A stretch of 38,591 bases of DNA, from the NCBI GenBank assembly GCA_910577935.1, contig CAJTOT010000009.1, positions 1 to 38,591 of the forward strand, read 5' to 3'. Made by a program: the position numbers and the translations under genes. The notes under the pieces were generated by a model. It had not been told where the DNA came from, did not search any database, and worked only from the letters and a program-made list of their open reading frames with translations. Of this stretch, positions 1-8,678 are shown piece after piece (within the stretch, counting starts at the first letter, position 1; each line of letters opens with the position of its first letter). The DNA comes from an uncultured Hungatella sp. (GTDB taxonomy: Bacteria; Bacillota; Clostridia; Lachnospirales; Lachnospiraceae).

Positions 1-58
1 TTAGCCTTGTCAGCGGCGTAAAGCGCCAGGTGCCTGTCTGACCGCGTCTGCCATTTTG

Positions 59-322
59 TCAGTTGGAGGCGCTGTCCATATGTTCTTCGAACATCTCGGG
101 GGTGGGAAATACGTATTCGCTGTTATCCATGCGGAATTCCATTACATCCTCCACATTGCATTTTAAGATGGTGCACAGCACTCCGATGGTGTGGGTGGAC
201 ACGTACTGGTTCTTTTTGAGACGGTTAATCTGGCCGGAACTGACGCCGTATTTGGTAATCAGGCGGTACTGGCTGACCTGTTTCTCTTTCATAGTTTTCC
301 AAAGTGGTTCATAAGTAATCAT
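59..322 (-). CDS. XRE-family small DNA-binding regulator
   Basis: This 87-residue protein is nearly all one Cro/CI-type helix-turn-helix. Residues about 10-65 show the usual pattern: a KEKQVSQYRL first helix, GVSSGQINRLKKN as turn and recognition helix, and a final helix ending in CTILKCNVEDVMEF. That last part is typical of Firmicutes HTH_26-type regulators. The ATG at 322 follows an excellent AGAAGGAGG site (minus strand, near 332-340) at about 8 nt. There is no ligand-binding or membrane domain. The DNA around it is AT-rich like the next gene (581-1861) and unlike the GC-rich operons further right. Its target is unknown; the adjacent Wzz-like gene is a guess based only on position. Confidence 0.85.
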   Translation of the reverse strand: MITYEPLWKTMKEKQVSQYRLITKYGVSSGQINRLKKNQYVSTHTIGVLCTILKCNVEDVMEFRMDNSEYVFPTPEMFEEHMDSASN

Positions 323-483
323 TTGTGATTCCTCCTTCTGATTTAATTAAAACGCCCCTGTCCATATAAGTATATTATCCATAAATGAAGTATATAGAAA
401 AACTTGGCAATTATTGGATATTTTACATTGAAAATAAAAATTTTAAGCAACAGAAGGAATATGGAACATTAACATCTGATGTA

Positions 484-522
484 TTATAAAAATGCAGGTG
501 GGCAAAATAATGCCCGCCTGCA
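484..522 (-). terminator. Rho-independent terminator of the left Wzz-like gene
   Basis: A 12-bp stem pairs 493-504 with 511-522 (one G-U pair) around a six-base loop. On the minus strand it is followed by a T-rich run (plus-strand A-rich 484-492). It lies about 60 nt past the stop codon of the gene at 581-1861. Confidence 0.85.
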
Positions 523-580
523 GAATATCAAAGATAATACGTTTAATTTTATTGTTTTGGAGCCAGAAAGCAATGATCAA

Positions 581-1861
581 TCAGGCGATGACCACGCACC
601 CAAGCACATCGATGTGAAATGTGCTGCACAGTTCGATCTGCTTTTCAATTTGAGGATAAGTGGTTTTTCCTATGTGTACAACCAGGATGCATGCCTTGGC
701 TGTTATCATATCCTGCAATTCTTCAGCATTTTTTTGGAGCTGACTGCCTGTTTTTACCAGGATATTATCTGCCTTCAGGAGAGACTGATAGTCAGCCACA
801 AGTTTTTTGACATGCTCATCCTCCGAAAGAATATTGAAAAAAACAAAAGGAAGACAGCTGTTTTCAACAAAGTATTTTATTTCCACAAGACCTCTTTTCA
901 ACGCGTCATCGTGATTGGCAGCTGTGTGGCAGCAGCCGATGGTATGCAGAGAAAAGCTGTTCATATCCTCGTCTGAGCGTACTGTTTTCTTAACTGTATT
1001 CTTTAGTGAGAAAGCAGTAGTCGGGATTGCAATGCCCAAGAAGATGCCTATGGCCAGATAGAACGCCATTGTCATACGAGCCCCTGAGGGATCTGACTCT
1101 AGCTGAACCGGCATATTGTTCTCAATATAAGTGCTCTTACCGTTCTGGTTAGAGATGAGCTTGTTGAGGAAATCTGCCCGGTTAGAAATATAGTTCTTCA
1201 ATGTGTTTCGGTGATTGTTCTGGTTGTTGGTGACATTTACGTCGGCCTTCACGTAGTAGGAACTTTTGATCTCACGGAGGGTGAAAGCGCCTTGTACCTC
1301 CGAGATAACCGGAACTTGTTCCAGAAGCCTCTGCTTCACTATGTCCAGAATCATTTTTGCTTTTTCTGCGTCATAGTGCAATACGGTCACATTGAACACA
1401 TTGCCTCCCGTCGCGCAGGTGACTACATCTCTCCAGTATTTTACATCCAGATCTGCGTATTCATCCCCCAGAGATTCCCGCAAACCGCCTTCGTTAATGT
1501 AGAATATCATCGCGTTAAAAATGTTGCCCACATTGGCCTCTGTTGAAATTGCGTACTGTACTGAGGCTACCTGAATGTTCTGTCCGTCCAGCTTCATATA
1601 GATAGAGTTATCTATAAATTCCTGCATCTCTTCGACTTGTTCTATGGCGAGAGAAAGGCTCTTTTCCACATCAGCCAGTACTTCGTCATATTCCTCAAGG
1701 CGTGTGTTGAAATCAGTAAGTTCGCCCTGGTCGGTAACTTTTTTGTATCCTGCCAGAGCGCACAGGCTGGCGCAAATAATAATACACAGCCCGGTAATTA
1801 TTTTGTGACGCACTAAATCCAGCATAAGGTTTTTAAAATATAGCTTGTTCATTTCCGTCAT
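581..1861 (-). CDS. Wzz-like polysaccharide chain-length protein with degenerate kinase-like tail
   Basis: This 426-residue membrane protein has the polysaccharide co-polymerase layout. A short cytoplasmic start is followed by TM1 at about residues 19-38. A long extracytoplasmic part follows, coiled-coil-rich early on (residues about 45-85), then TM2 at about 263-284 and a cytoplasmic tail. The tail ends in ACILVVHIGKTT...IDVLGCVVIA, which matches the last strand-helix-strand of bacterial tyrosine (BY) kinases, but no Walker A P-loop is visible, so kinase activity is unlikely. By family it should control glycan length at the membrane. It has its own promoter (1919-1947), an AGAGGAGA site 8 nt before the ATG, and a terminator. 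It is a distant paralogue of the protein at 10152-11528. The DNA is clearly more AT-rich than that paralogue, suggesting separate acquisition. Confidence 0.8.
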   Translation of the reverse strand: MTEMNKLYFKNLMLDLVRHKIITGLCIIICASLCALAGYKKVTDQGELTDFNTRLEEYDEVLADVEKSLSLAIEQVEEMQEFIDNSIYMKLDGQNIQVASVQYAISTEANVGNIFNAMIFYINEGGLRESLGDEYADLDVKYWRDVVTCATGGNVFNVTVLHYDAEKAKMILDIVKQRLLEQVPVISEVQGAFTLREIKSSYYVKADVNVTNNQNNHRNTLKNYISNRADFLNKLISNQNGKSTYIENNMPVQLESDPSGARMTMAFYLAIGIFLGIAIPTTAFSLKNTVKKTVRSDEDMNSFSLHTIGCCHTAANHDDALKRGLVEIKYFVENSCLPFVFFNILSEDEHVKKLVADYQSLLKADNILVKTGSQLQKNAEELQDMITAKACILVVHIGKTTYPQIEKQIELCSTFHIDVLGCVVIA

Positions 1862-1918
1862 GTCAAAATCTCCTCTGCGTGTTAAAGGGATAAATATTTT
1901 ATGATAACAGCGGAAATT

Positions 1919-1947
1919 ATTATATCATACCTTATCGCTTGGCGCAA
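1919..1947 (-). promoter_or_regulatory. Sigma-A-type promoter of the left Wzz-like gene
   Basis: On the minus strand TTGCGC (1942-1947) is separated by exactly 17 bp from a perfect TATAAT (1919-1924). It sits about 60 nt upstream of the ATG at 1861 and directly downstream of the pgm stop codon. The Wzz-like gene can therefore be expressed apart from the GDP-fucose operon. Confidence 0.75.
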
Positions 1948-1973
1948 GGTGAACACACATGAACAGAAACAAG

Positions 1974-3737
1974 CTAAATGGAGACAACCCTCTCCACCCC
2001 CGCCATAATTTCCTCCTCCGCCCTGGCCGCCATCTCACGGCTTTCACCGCGGACAGACACGTATACCTTCAGCTTCGGTTCGGTTCCCGATGGCCGTGCG
2101 ACCACGGAGCATCCGTCTTCCAGAAGAAATCTCACCACATCTGCCCTGGGCAGTCCGTCCAGTCCCTCCCTGTAATCCAGTATACCGGTGACGTGCTTTT
2201 TACCTAAGATTTCTGTTTCCCTTCTCAGCCGCTCCATGATTTCCTCCATCCGGGCAAAGCCCTCGGCCCCCTCAAATGTGTAGCTGTGCTGTGTGTCCAG
2301 ACAGTAGCCGTAGGTCTGGTACAGCTCTTCCAGTTTTTCAGGCAGGCTTATCCCCAGATGTTTGTACCAGGCGGCCATCTCGCAGATCAGGAGAGAGGCC
2401 ACGACGCCGTCCTTATCCCGGACGTAGGAGCCGCTTAGGTATCCATAACTTTCCTCGAAAGCGAAGATGAAGGAATCTTCCAGTCCCTGTTCTTCCAGCT
2501 TTCCTATCTGTTCTCCGATGAATTTGAAACCTGTGAGGACGTTGAGGGTGCGCGCTCCGTAGTGGGCGGCAACGGACTCGGCCATCCCTGTGGTGACAAT
2601 GGTTTTCATAAATACCGGGTTCTCCGGCATGGTTTTCATGGCGGTCCGGCGTGAGCAGACGTAGTCCAGAAGCAGCAGGCCGGTCTCGTTGCCGGTGAGA
2701 AGGATGTAGGCTCCGTCGTGGTTTCTCGCGGCGATGCCCACCCTGTCGCAGTCCGGGTCTGTGGCCAGAACAAGATCCGCGCCTGTCCTGCGGGCGTACC
2801 CGATTCCCAGATTCATGGCCTCCCGGACTTCCGGGTTAGGATAGGGGCAGGTGGGGAAATTGCCGTCCGGATCTCTCTGTTCTTCCACCACGGAGATATT
2901 CCTGTATCCCATCTCCTCCAGCACCCGGAGCACCGGTTTCAGCCCTGTGCCGTTGAGAGGAGAGTAGACGAGGGAGAGCCGGTTTTTAAAGTCCTCCTGG
3001 TTCCGGCATTCCGGCAGGGAAGGCGATGTCTGTGAGGGCAGCAGGGACTGGCTTTTTACAGCCTGGATAAATGCCGTAAATACCCGGTCGGGAATATATT
3101 GTATGTTCCCGTTTTCAAGTCCTTCTTTATAGGGCATCTTTCTGATGTCAGAAAACATATCCAGCTTTTGGATTTCTTTCAAAATATCAGATGCCGCCTG
3201 AGTGGTAATCTGGCAGCCGTCCGCGCCGTAGACCTTGTAGCCGTTGTAGACAGCCGGGTTGTGGGAGGCAGTGATCATGACTCCGGCGGCGCAGCCCAGT
3301 TCCCGCACCGCGAAGGAGAGGCAGGGAGTGGGCATCAGCTGGGGATAGAGGAAGACTTCCAGACCGTTGGCTGCGAACACGCCGCAGGCAGTCTGGGCGA
3401 ACAGCTCTGACTTTATCCGGGAATCGTAGCTGACGGCGATTCGGACGGCGGATTTTGCCGCCGGAACCTTGTGGGTGTCCGGCTCTGGCCGGGTGAATTC
3501 TTTCTTAATATAATTAGCCAGCCCCTGGGACGCCCTGGCCACGGTGTATATGTTCATCCGGTTGGTTCCGGCTCCGATGATTCCCCGAAGGCCGCCGGTT
3601 CCGAAAGACAGATTTTGGTAAAATGCGTCTTTGAGCCGGTCAGGGGCCTGGGCCATGGCCGTCAGCTCCTGGAGGAGATCAGGGTCGTCTGCGGCTTTTT
3701 CGAGCCATAAGTGATACAAGTGTGTGATATTATCCAT
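1974..3737 (-). CDS. Phosphoglucomutase/phosphomannomutase (alpha-D-phosphohexomutase)
   Basis: This 587-residue enzyme interconverts hexose 6-phosphate and hexose 1-phosphate, supplying glucose-1-P or mannose-1-P for nucleotide sugars. All four family landmarks are present. The phosphoserine loop is ITASHNPAVYNGYK with Ser158 as catalytic residue. The metal loop DPDCDRVG is near residue 325. The sugar-specificity loop is FEESYGY. The C-terminal phosphate-binding loop is RPSGTEPKLKVY. Length fits the long PgcA/PGM2-like subgroup typical of Firmicutes. Downstream of manC it would logically make mannose-1-phosphate, but sequence alone does not separate glucose from mannose use. The intergenic gap contains a terminator-like structure, so it may be only partly co-transcribed with manC. 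Confidence 0.93.
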   Translation of the reverse strand: MDNITHLYHLWLEKAADDPDLLQELTAMAQAPDRLKDAFYQNLSFGTGGLRGIIGAGTNRMNIYTVARASQGLANYIKKEFTRPEPDTHKVPAAKSAVRIAVSYDSRIKSELFAQTACGVFAANGLEVFLYPQLMPTPCLSFAVRELGCAAGVMITASHNPAVYNGYKVYGADGCQITTQAASDILKEIQKLDMFSDIRKMPYKEGLENGNIQYIPDRVFTAFIQAVKSQSLLPSQTSPSLPECRNQEDFKNRLSLVYSPLNGTGLKPVLRVLEEMGYRNISVVEEQRDPDGNFPTCPYPNPEVREAMNLGIGYARRTGADLVLATDPDCDRVGIAARNHDGAYILLTGNETGLLLLDYVCSRRTAMKTMPENPVFMKTIVTTGMAESVAAHYGARTLNVLTGFKFIGEQIGKLEEQGLEDSFIFAFEESYGYLSGSYVRDKDGVVASLLICEMAAWYKHLGISLPEKLEELYQTYGYCLDTQHSYTFEGAEGFARMEEIMERLRRETEILGKKHVTGILDYREGLDGLPRADVVRFLLEDGCSVVARPSGTEPKLKVYVSVRGESREMAARAEEEIMAGVERVVSI

Positions 3738-3789
3738 GGTTATAGTCAGTTCCTTTCATAAAATTCCTGGAGAAGTGCTAAAAAAGGGC

Positions 3790-3884
3790 AAAAAAAGAGC
3801 CTGGGAGGATGATAATCAGCCCGTCGGAGGGCCGGATGCCCCAGCATCCGGCTTCCGGGTGTGAAAATGTTCGTCTCCCAGGTC
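3790..3884 (-). terminator. Branched terminator or attenuator between manC and pgm
   Basis: Reading the minus strand, an outer 8-bp stem (3875-3882 with 3800-3807, CCTGGGAG/CTCCCAGG) encloses a perfect 9-bp hairpin (3844-3852 with 3831-3839). A seven-T run follows at once (plus-strand A run 3790-3796), and a second T run lies near 3780-3786. This is a good intrinsic terminator for manC. No clear separate promoter is seen before pgm about 50 nt further on, so partial read-through or attenuation is a reasonable reading. Confidence 0.65.
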
Positions 3885-3940
3885 TTCATGGGTGTTCTGC
3901 GCCGCAGCCAGGCTCTGCCATCTGCGGGGACAGAATGCTG

Positions 3941-5254
3941 CTATCCAAGAACATGCTTCTCCTTGTCGTGTACGCTGATGTCTTTTCCCAACTGAACCTC
4001 GATTAATTTCAGCTCGGTCTCGGCGATAACCGTGTGTCTGCACCCGGCTTTCATGGAAATCACATGGCCGGCCTCGATCTCCTGATTCAGCCCGTCCACA
4101 ACCGCCCGGCCTTTTCCGGAGATCACATGCCACACTTCATCCCGGTTCTTGTGGCTGTGGTAATTCATCTGATGTCCCGGATTCAGTGTCACCTTCAGGG
4201 TCATGCTCTCCGGCTCCACGTCCAGAACCTTGAAGCTCCCCCAGGATTTCTCCGCGAACATGACATGCTGGTCAATTTTGTCTACAAATGGTTTTATGTA
4301 GCTGGATTGTCCTTTGTCGGAGACGAGGATTCCCTCGGGGCTGGCGGAGATGACCACATCATGGAGCCCCATGGCCAGGATGGGAACGTCCAGCTCGTTG
4401 ATGACATGGACGTTGCCGCAGGCGGGGTCCACCATGGCGTTTCCGATGCTGGAGTCCACCATGGCCTCGGTGAGCGTGTTCCATGTGCCCAGGTCTTTCC
4501 ACTGTCCGGGAAAGCGCATCACTTCTATGGCGGCTTCTTTTTCCACCACCGCATAGTCGAAACTGATCTTTTCCAGGGTGTCGTATTTGGCAAACAGGTC
4601 GTCATAGTCTGTAAAATCCATAAGACAGCGGGCCTTGTCCAGGACATAGCCCAGCTTGTAGGCAAAGACCCCGCCGTTCCACAGGGCGCCCTGGCGGATA
4701 TAGTCCCGGGCGGCGGCAAGGTCGGGTTTTTCTTTAAAGGTGGAGACTCTGCTGACAGAACCGCTGTTTTCGGGGATAATATACCCGTATTTTTCGCTTG
4801 GATAGGTTGGCTCGATGCCCATGAGCACCAGGTTGGCGCTGCCTTTCGCGGCCTGTTCTCCCAGAGCCTTGAGAGCCGTAAAATAGTCGTCCTCCACATA
4901 TGGGTCCACAGGGCAGACTACCACCGGTTCCTCCTCCGGTATTCCCTGGACATGGTGGAGGTAGGCGGTGGCCAGGGCGATGGCGGGAAATGTGTCCCTT
5001 CTGCAGGGTTCCACGGAGATTCCCACCTTTTCTCCCAGCTGGTTGTGGATGGACGACACCTGGGTTCTGGAGGTGGCGATGGTCACCGTGGCCTCCGGGT
5101 CCGCGGTGAGAATCTGGCGGTACACCCGCTGAACCATGGATTCGTAGCCGCCGTTTTCGGTCTTAAATATCTTGATAAACTGTTTGGAACGGATATCATT
5201 GGAGAGAGGCCACAGCCGTTTGCCGGAGCCCCCTGACAGCAATATAATGTTCAT
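3941..5254 (-). CDS. manC: Mannose-1-phosphate guanylyltransferase with C-terminal cupin
   Basis: The 437-residue protein makes GDP-mannose from GTP and mannose-1-phosphate. The nucleotidyltransferase signature LSGGSGKRLWPLS is at the N-terminus. It is followed by SKQFIKIF, by VCPVDPYVEDDYF with the acidic metal site, and by FKEKPD and WNGGVF. The C-terminal ~110 residues form a cupin (HSHKNRDEVWHVISG...GRAVVDG), as in type II mannose-6-P isomerase/GDP-mannose pyrophosphorylases, so it may be bifunctional. Two ATG/GTG codons lie 5' of the chosen start (5263-5266), but they overlap the AGAGGTG ribosome site, so the ATG at 5254 is preferred. It lies about 36 nt after fcl. Confidence 0.92.
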   Translation of the reverse strand: MNIILLSGGSGKRLWPLSNDIRSKQFIKIFKTENGGYESMVQRVYRQILTADPEATVTIATSRTQVSSIHNQLGEKVGISVEPCRRDTFPAIALATAYLHHVQGIPEEEPVVVCPVDPYVEDDYFTALKALGEQAAKGSANLVLMGIEPTYPSEKYGYIIPENSGSVSRVSTFKEKPDLAAARDYIRQGALWNGGVFAYKLGYVLDKARCLMDFTDYDDLFAKYDTLEKISFDYAVVEKEAAIEVMRFPGQWKDLGTWNTLTEAMVDSSIGNAMVDPACGNVHVINELDVPILAMGLHDVVISASPEGILVSDKGQSSYIKPFVDKIDQHVMFAEKSWGSFKVLDVEPESMTLKVTLNPGHQMNYHSHKNRDEVWHVISGKGRAVVDGLNQEIEAGHVISMKAGCRHTVIAETELKLIEVQLGKDISVHDKEKHVLG

Positions 5255-5290
5255 AGCGCGCATCACCTCTTGATACGTTGTAGTTTTAAT

Positions 5291-6235
5291 CTATCGTTCG
5301 GCCCTTATGGGATTATTTAAAAAGTCCTCGTAGGCCAGGCGGATGCCGTCTTCCAGCTCCGTCTTGTAAGTCCAGCCCAGGGCGGCGCTTTTGGACACGT
5401 CCAGAAGCTTCCTGGGGGTGCCGTTGGGTTTCGTGGAATCCCAGCGGATTTCTCCCCGGTAGCCGATGACCCCGGCCACCACCTCCGTCAGCTCTTTGAT
5501 GGTCAGCTCCTTGCCGGTTCCCGCGTTGACAGTCTCATTGCCGCTGTAGTTGTTCATCAGGAACACGCACAGGTTTGCCAGGTCGTCAACATAGAGGAAT
5601 TCCCTCAAAGGGCTCCCGTCTCCCCAGCAGGTCACATAGGGAAGACCGGCCTCCTTTGCCTCGTGGAACCTGCGGATGAGGGCGGGGAGCACGTGGCTGT
5701 GGGTGGGATGGTAGTTGTCGTTGGGGCCGTAGAGGTTGGTGGGCATGACGCTGATGTAGTCGGCCCCGTACTGGCGGTTTAAAAATTCACAGTATTTCAG
5801 GCCGGAGATCTTGGCGAGGGCGTAGGCCTCGTTGGTTTTCTCCAGCTCGCTGGTGAGAAGACAGCTCTCTTTCATAGGCTGGGGCGCCATGCGGGGGTAG
5901 ATGCAGGAGGAACCTAAAAATTCCAGCTTCTTGCATCCGTTTTCCCAGGCAGCGTGGATGACGTTCATCTCCAGAATCATATTTTCATACATAAAATCCG
6001 CCAGGGCGCTTTGATTTGCCTCGATTCCGCCCACCTTGGCGGCGGCCAGAAACACGTATTCCGGCTTTTCCTCGGCGAAGAACTTTTCCACCGCCTCCTG
6101 GCGGCACAGATTCAACTCCCTGTGTGTCCGTGTGATAATGTTGGCGTAACCCTGGCGCTCCAGTTCCCTGACAATGGCGGAGCCCACCATTCCCCGGTGG
6201 CCCGCCACGTAGATCTTGGAATTCTTTTCCATCAT
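5291..6235 (-). CDS. fcl: GDP-L-fucose synthase
   Basis: This 314-residue short-chain dehydrogenase/reductase epimerises and reduces GDP-4-keto-6-deoxymannose to GDP-L-fucose with NADPH. The nucleotide-binding motif is GHRGMVGSAI. Family-specific stretches include AAAKVGGIEAN, FLGSSCIYPR and the catalytic YALAK (YxxxK), plus NLYGPNDNYHP and the HVLPALIRRFHEAK segment. Length matches WcaG/Fcl. The start overlaps the gmd stop (ATGATGG, 4 nt), showing translational coupling and an operon. Confidence 0.95.
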   Translation of the reverse strand: MMEKNSKIYVAGHRGMVGSAIVRELERQGYANIITRTHRELNLCRQEAVEKFFAEEKPEYVFLAAAKVGGIEANQSALADFMYENMILEMNVIHAAWENGCKKLEFLGSSCIYPRMAPQPMKESCLLTSELEKTNEAYALAKISGLKYCEFLNRQYGADYISVMPTNLYGPNDNYHPTHSHVLPALIRRFHEAKEAGLPYVTCWGDGSPLREFLYVDDLANLCVFLMNNYSGNETVNAGTGKELTIKELTEVVAGVIGYRGEIRWDSTKPNGTPRKLLDVSKSAALGWTYKTELEDGIRLAYEDFLNNPIRAER

Positions 6236-7275
6236 AACCGTCTCATTCCTTCCTGTTTTGCCAGCTCTCTGTCGTGCTTCGCCATGATGGCCACAAGTTC
6301 ATCGTAGCTGGTTTTCTGAGGGTTCCAGCCAAGAACGGTTCTCGCCTTCGTGGGATCTCCCCACAGATTGTCCACATCCGTGGGGCGGAAATACGCCGGG
6401 TTCACGCACACGAGCATCTTTCCGGTTCTGGCGTCATAGCCTTTTTCCTGCAGGCCCTCTCCCTCCCAGTTTATATCAATTCCGTTGATTTTAAAAGCCC
6501 TATGAGCGAAATCTCTGACAGTGTGCTGGATTCCGGTGGCAATGACAAAATCCTCCGGCTTGTCCTGCTGAAGCATCAGCCACATGCACTCCACATAGTC
6601 CTTCGCGTATCCCCAGTCCCGGAGGGAGTCCAAGTTGCCCAGCTCCAGATGGTCCTGGAGGCCTTCGGCGATGCGTCCGGCGGCCAGGGTGATCTTTCTG
6701 GTGACAAAGTTTTCGCCCCGCCGCTCGGACTCATGGTTGAACAGGATTCCGTTGACGGCAAACATGTTGTAGGCCTCCCGGTATTCTTTCGTGATCCAGA
6801 AACCGTACTGCTTCGCCACCGCGTAGGGGCTGTAGGGATGGAAGGGGGTGTTCTCGTTCTGGGGAACCTCCTCCACCTTTCCGTACAGTTCCGAGGTGGA
6901 AGCCTGGTAGAATCTGGTCTTCTTTTCCAGGCCCAGCATGTGAATGGCCTCCAGGGCCCGCAGCACCCCCAGGGCGTCCACGTCCCCCGAGTACTCCGGC
7001 GCGTCGAAGGATACCTGGACATGGGACTGGGCCGCCAGGTTGTAAAATTCATCGGGTTGCACAATATTGGTGATGCGTGTCAGGGAGGCGGTGTCTGACA
7101 GATCCCCGTCGTGGAGGGTGATCGCCCCGTCTCTTAAGAGATGGTCGATTCTTCCGGTGTGGGAGATAGAGGCCCTGCGCACAATGCCGTGTACCTCATA
7201 GCCTTTTTCCAGGAGAAATTCTGCCAGATAGGAACCGTCCTGGCCGGTAATGCCAGTGATTAACGCTTTTTTCAT
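6232..7275 (-). CDS. gmd: GDP-mannose 4,6-dehydratase
   Basis: This 347-residue SDR enzyme converts GDP-mannose to GDP-4-keto-6-deoxymannose, the first step to GDP-fucose. It opens with ALITGITGQDGSYLAEFLL, then RRASISHTGRIDHLL. The active-site run STSELYGKVEEVPQ and catalytic YAVAK follow, then the FNHESERRGENFVTRKI signature of Gmd. The ATG at 7275 has an AAGGAG site 8 nt upstream and a strong promoter at 7311-7339. As first gene it defines the minus-strand operon gmd-fcl-manC, probably extending into pgm. The same keto intermediate can feed other deoxysugars, which matters for the modification genes at 15089-20454. Confidence 0.96.
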   Translation of the reverse strand: MKKALITGITGQDGSYLAEFLLEKGYEVHGIVRRASISHTGRIDHLLRDGAITLHDGDLSDTASLTRITNIVQPDEFYNLAAQSHVQVSFDAPEYSGDVDALGVLRALEAIHMLGLEKKTRFYQASTSELYGKVEEVPQNENTPFHPYSPYAVAKQYGFWITKEYREAYNMFAVNGILFNHESERRGENFVTRKITLAAGRIAEGLQDHLELGNLDSLRDWGYAKDYVECMWLMLQQDKPEDFVIATGIQHTVRDFAHRAFKINGIDINWEGEGLQEKGYDARTGKMLVCVNPAYFRPTDVDNLWGDPTKARTVLGWNPQKTSYDELVAIMAKHDRELAKQEGMRRL

Positions 7276-7310
7276 GATGATGACTCCTTATATGTTTGCT
7301 TATAGCCGAC

Positions 7311-7339
7311 ATTTTACCGGAATATAGTCCTGGTTTCAA
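7311..7339 (-). promoter_or_regulatory. gmd promoter, back to back with the araC promoter
   Basis: On the minus strand TTGAAA (7334-7339), a 17-bp spacer and TAAAAT (7311-7316) lie about 36 nt upstream of the gmd ATG. Its -35 hexamer directly abuts the -35 of the divergent promoter. Confidence 0.7.
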
Positions 7340-7388
7340 TTCACAATCTTGATATGGTCTGGTATAATATTGACTTATATGTTATAAT
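7340..7388 (+). promoter_or_regulatory. Promoter(s) of the AraC-type regulator
   Basis: TTCACA (7340-7345) is 17 bp from a perfect TATAAT (7363-7368). A second candidate, an extended -10 (TGTTATAAT, hexamer 7383-7388), lies 20 bp further on. The ribosome site GGGGAGG ends 7 nt before the ATG at 7409. Confidence 0.65.
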
Positions 7389-7408
7389 CAGGCCGGGGAG
7401 GTGGTCTT

Positions 7409-8266
7409 ATGGACCCTCTGTTTCAGGGAAGTCTGGTAAATGCCAGGCGGATCATCTACACGCCGTCGGATTTTGCCAAAAATAATCTTCTTCATCTTCA
7501 GGAGGCGGGAGAGCTTCAGGCGCTGAAACCTCACACCAGCAGCAGAAAGGGGCTGGTCTCCTACCTGTTCCTCGTGGTTTTGGAGGGCTCGGGAACCGTG
7601 GTTTATGACGGCGTCTCATATGAACTGTCCGGCGGAGACTGCGCTTTTATCGACTGCCGCAGAGAGTACTCCCACAGGTCTTCGGAGGACCTGTGGACTC
7701 TTAAGTGGGCTCATTTTTACGGGCCCAACATGACGGGAATCTACGAAAAATATGTGGAGAGGGGCGGGAGGCCCGTGTTTCACCCGGAAAACCCCGGCCC
7801 GTGTGCGGAGCTTCTCGGTCAGCTGTACCAGATTGCCGGATCGGCGGACTATATCCGGGACATGCACATTTTTGAGAAGATCACCAGCCTGCTGGCGTTT
7901 CTCATGGCAGAAAGCTGGCATCCGGAGCTGAAGATCCACACGGGTTCCAAGCGGCAGTCTCTCCAGAATGTGAAAGATTATCTGGACCGCCATTATAAGG
8001 AAAAGATTACTCTGGACGAATTGAGCGGGCGCTTTTTCATCAACAAGTTTTATCTGACCAGGATTTTTAAAGAGCAGTTCGGCGCCTCCATCAACAGTTA
8101 TCTTGCCCAGGTGCGGGTGACCCACGCGAAACAGCTCCTCCGGTTCACCGACCTGACTGTGGAGCAGGTGGGACGGCAGTGCGGCATCGAGGAGCCGGCG
8201 TATTTTGCCCGCGTGTTCAAGAAGGTGGAGGGGGTGGCGCCGGGGGAGTACAGGAGGATGTGGTAG
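7409..8266 (+). CDS. AraC-family transcriptional regulator
   Basis: The 285-residue protein has an N-terminal cupin-like sensor (about residues 40-110, including GSGTVVYDGVSYELSGGDC) and a C-terminal double helix-turn-helix (about 185-283). The latter contains ITLDELSGRFFINKFYLTRIFKEQFG and ends GVAPGEYRRMW, the AraC signature. It is divergent from gmd across 133 nt in which the two -35 boxes touch, so regulation of the GDP-fucose operon is the natural guess. Sensors of this type usually bind small sugars or sugar acids; the ligand is unknown. Confidence 0.9.
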   Translation: MDPLFQGSLVNARRIIYTPSDFAKNNLLHLQEAGELQALKPHTSSRKGLVSYLFLVVLEGSGTVVYDGVSYELSGGDCAFIDCRREYSHRSSEDLWTLKWAHFYGPNMTGIYEKYVERGGRPVFHPENPGPCAELLGQLYQIAGSADYIRDMHIFEKITSLLAFLMAESWHPELKIHTGSKRQSLQNVKDYLDRHYKEKITLDELSGRFFINKFYLTRIFKEQFGASINSYLAQVRVTHAKQLLRFTDLTVEQVGRQCGIEEPAYFARVFKKVEGVAPGEYRRMW

Positions 8267-8678
8267 GGAGCGGGGATATATCTTTCCACCTCCTTCCACC
8301 ATTTCAAGCAATTCCCCTGCCTGATATGCCGGTTTGTGCTGTCAAAATTCCGTGGGATGTGTTACTATAGAAAGCGGCATGGCTGCCCGGATTACTGGAT
8401 TGAGCAGGCGGAGAGCATCTGCTGCTGCGGTGGCGAAGGTGTATAGATAAGTGTACGAGCGCACATGAACAGATTTGGGGAAATGAGGAAAATATACATA
8501 TCTGCCGTGGAAGATGAGTTTTATTTAGGGAATATATATAGAAACACTGCGCGCCGGTGACGATAAAACGGGAAAAACTAACAAAAAAATTAAAAAAAAC
8601 GAAAAAACTGTTAAAATAGGGCCATTGCAGAGGAATTTGTGTTATAATGACAAATACGACTGTAGCGGGAGTGAGGAG
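8267..8678 (+). other. Long intergenic region with helically phased A-tracts and a promoter
   Basis: No convincing gene lies here. Six A-runs start at 8564, 8573, 8583, 8592, 8602 and 8613, i.e. every 9-11 bp, so they lie on one face of the helix. Such an array is expected to bend DNA or act as an UP-type element. Directly downstream is an extended -10, TGTTATAAT (hexamer 8643-8648), with no good -35. The first part (8267-8560) shows no terminator I can support after the AraC gene. Confidence 0.6.

Noticed and set aside
479..976. Plus-strand ORF of 165 codons over the left Wzz-like gene
   Set aside because: It lies antisense to a clear membrane-protein gene with its own promoter, ribosome site and terminator, and has no family features.
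4034..5236. Plus-strand ORF of 400 codons
   Set aside because: It is the mirror frame of manC; its composition is that of an antisense frame in GC-rich DNA.
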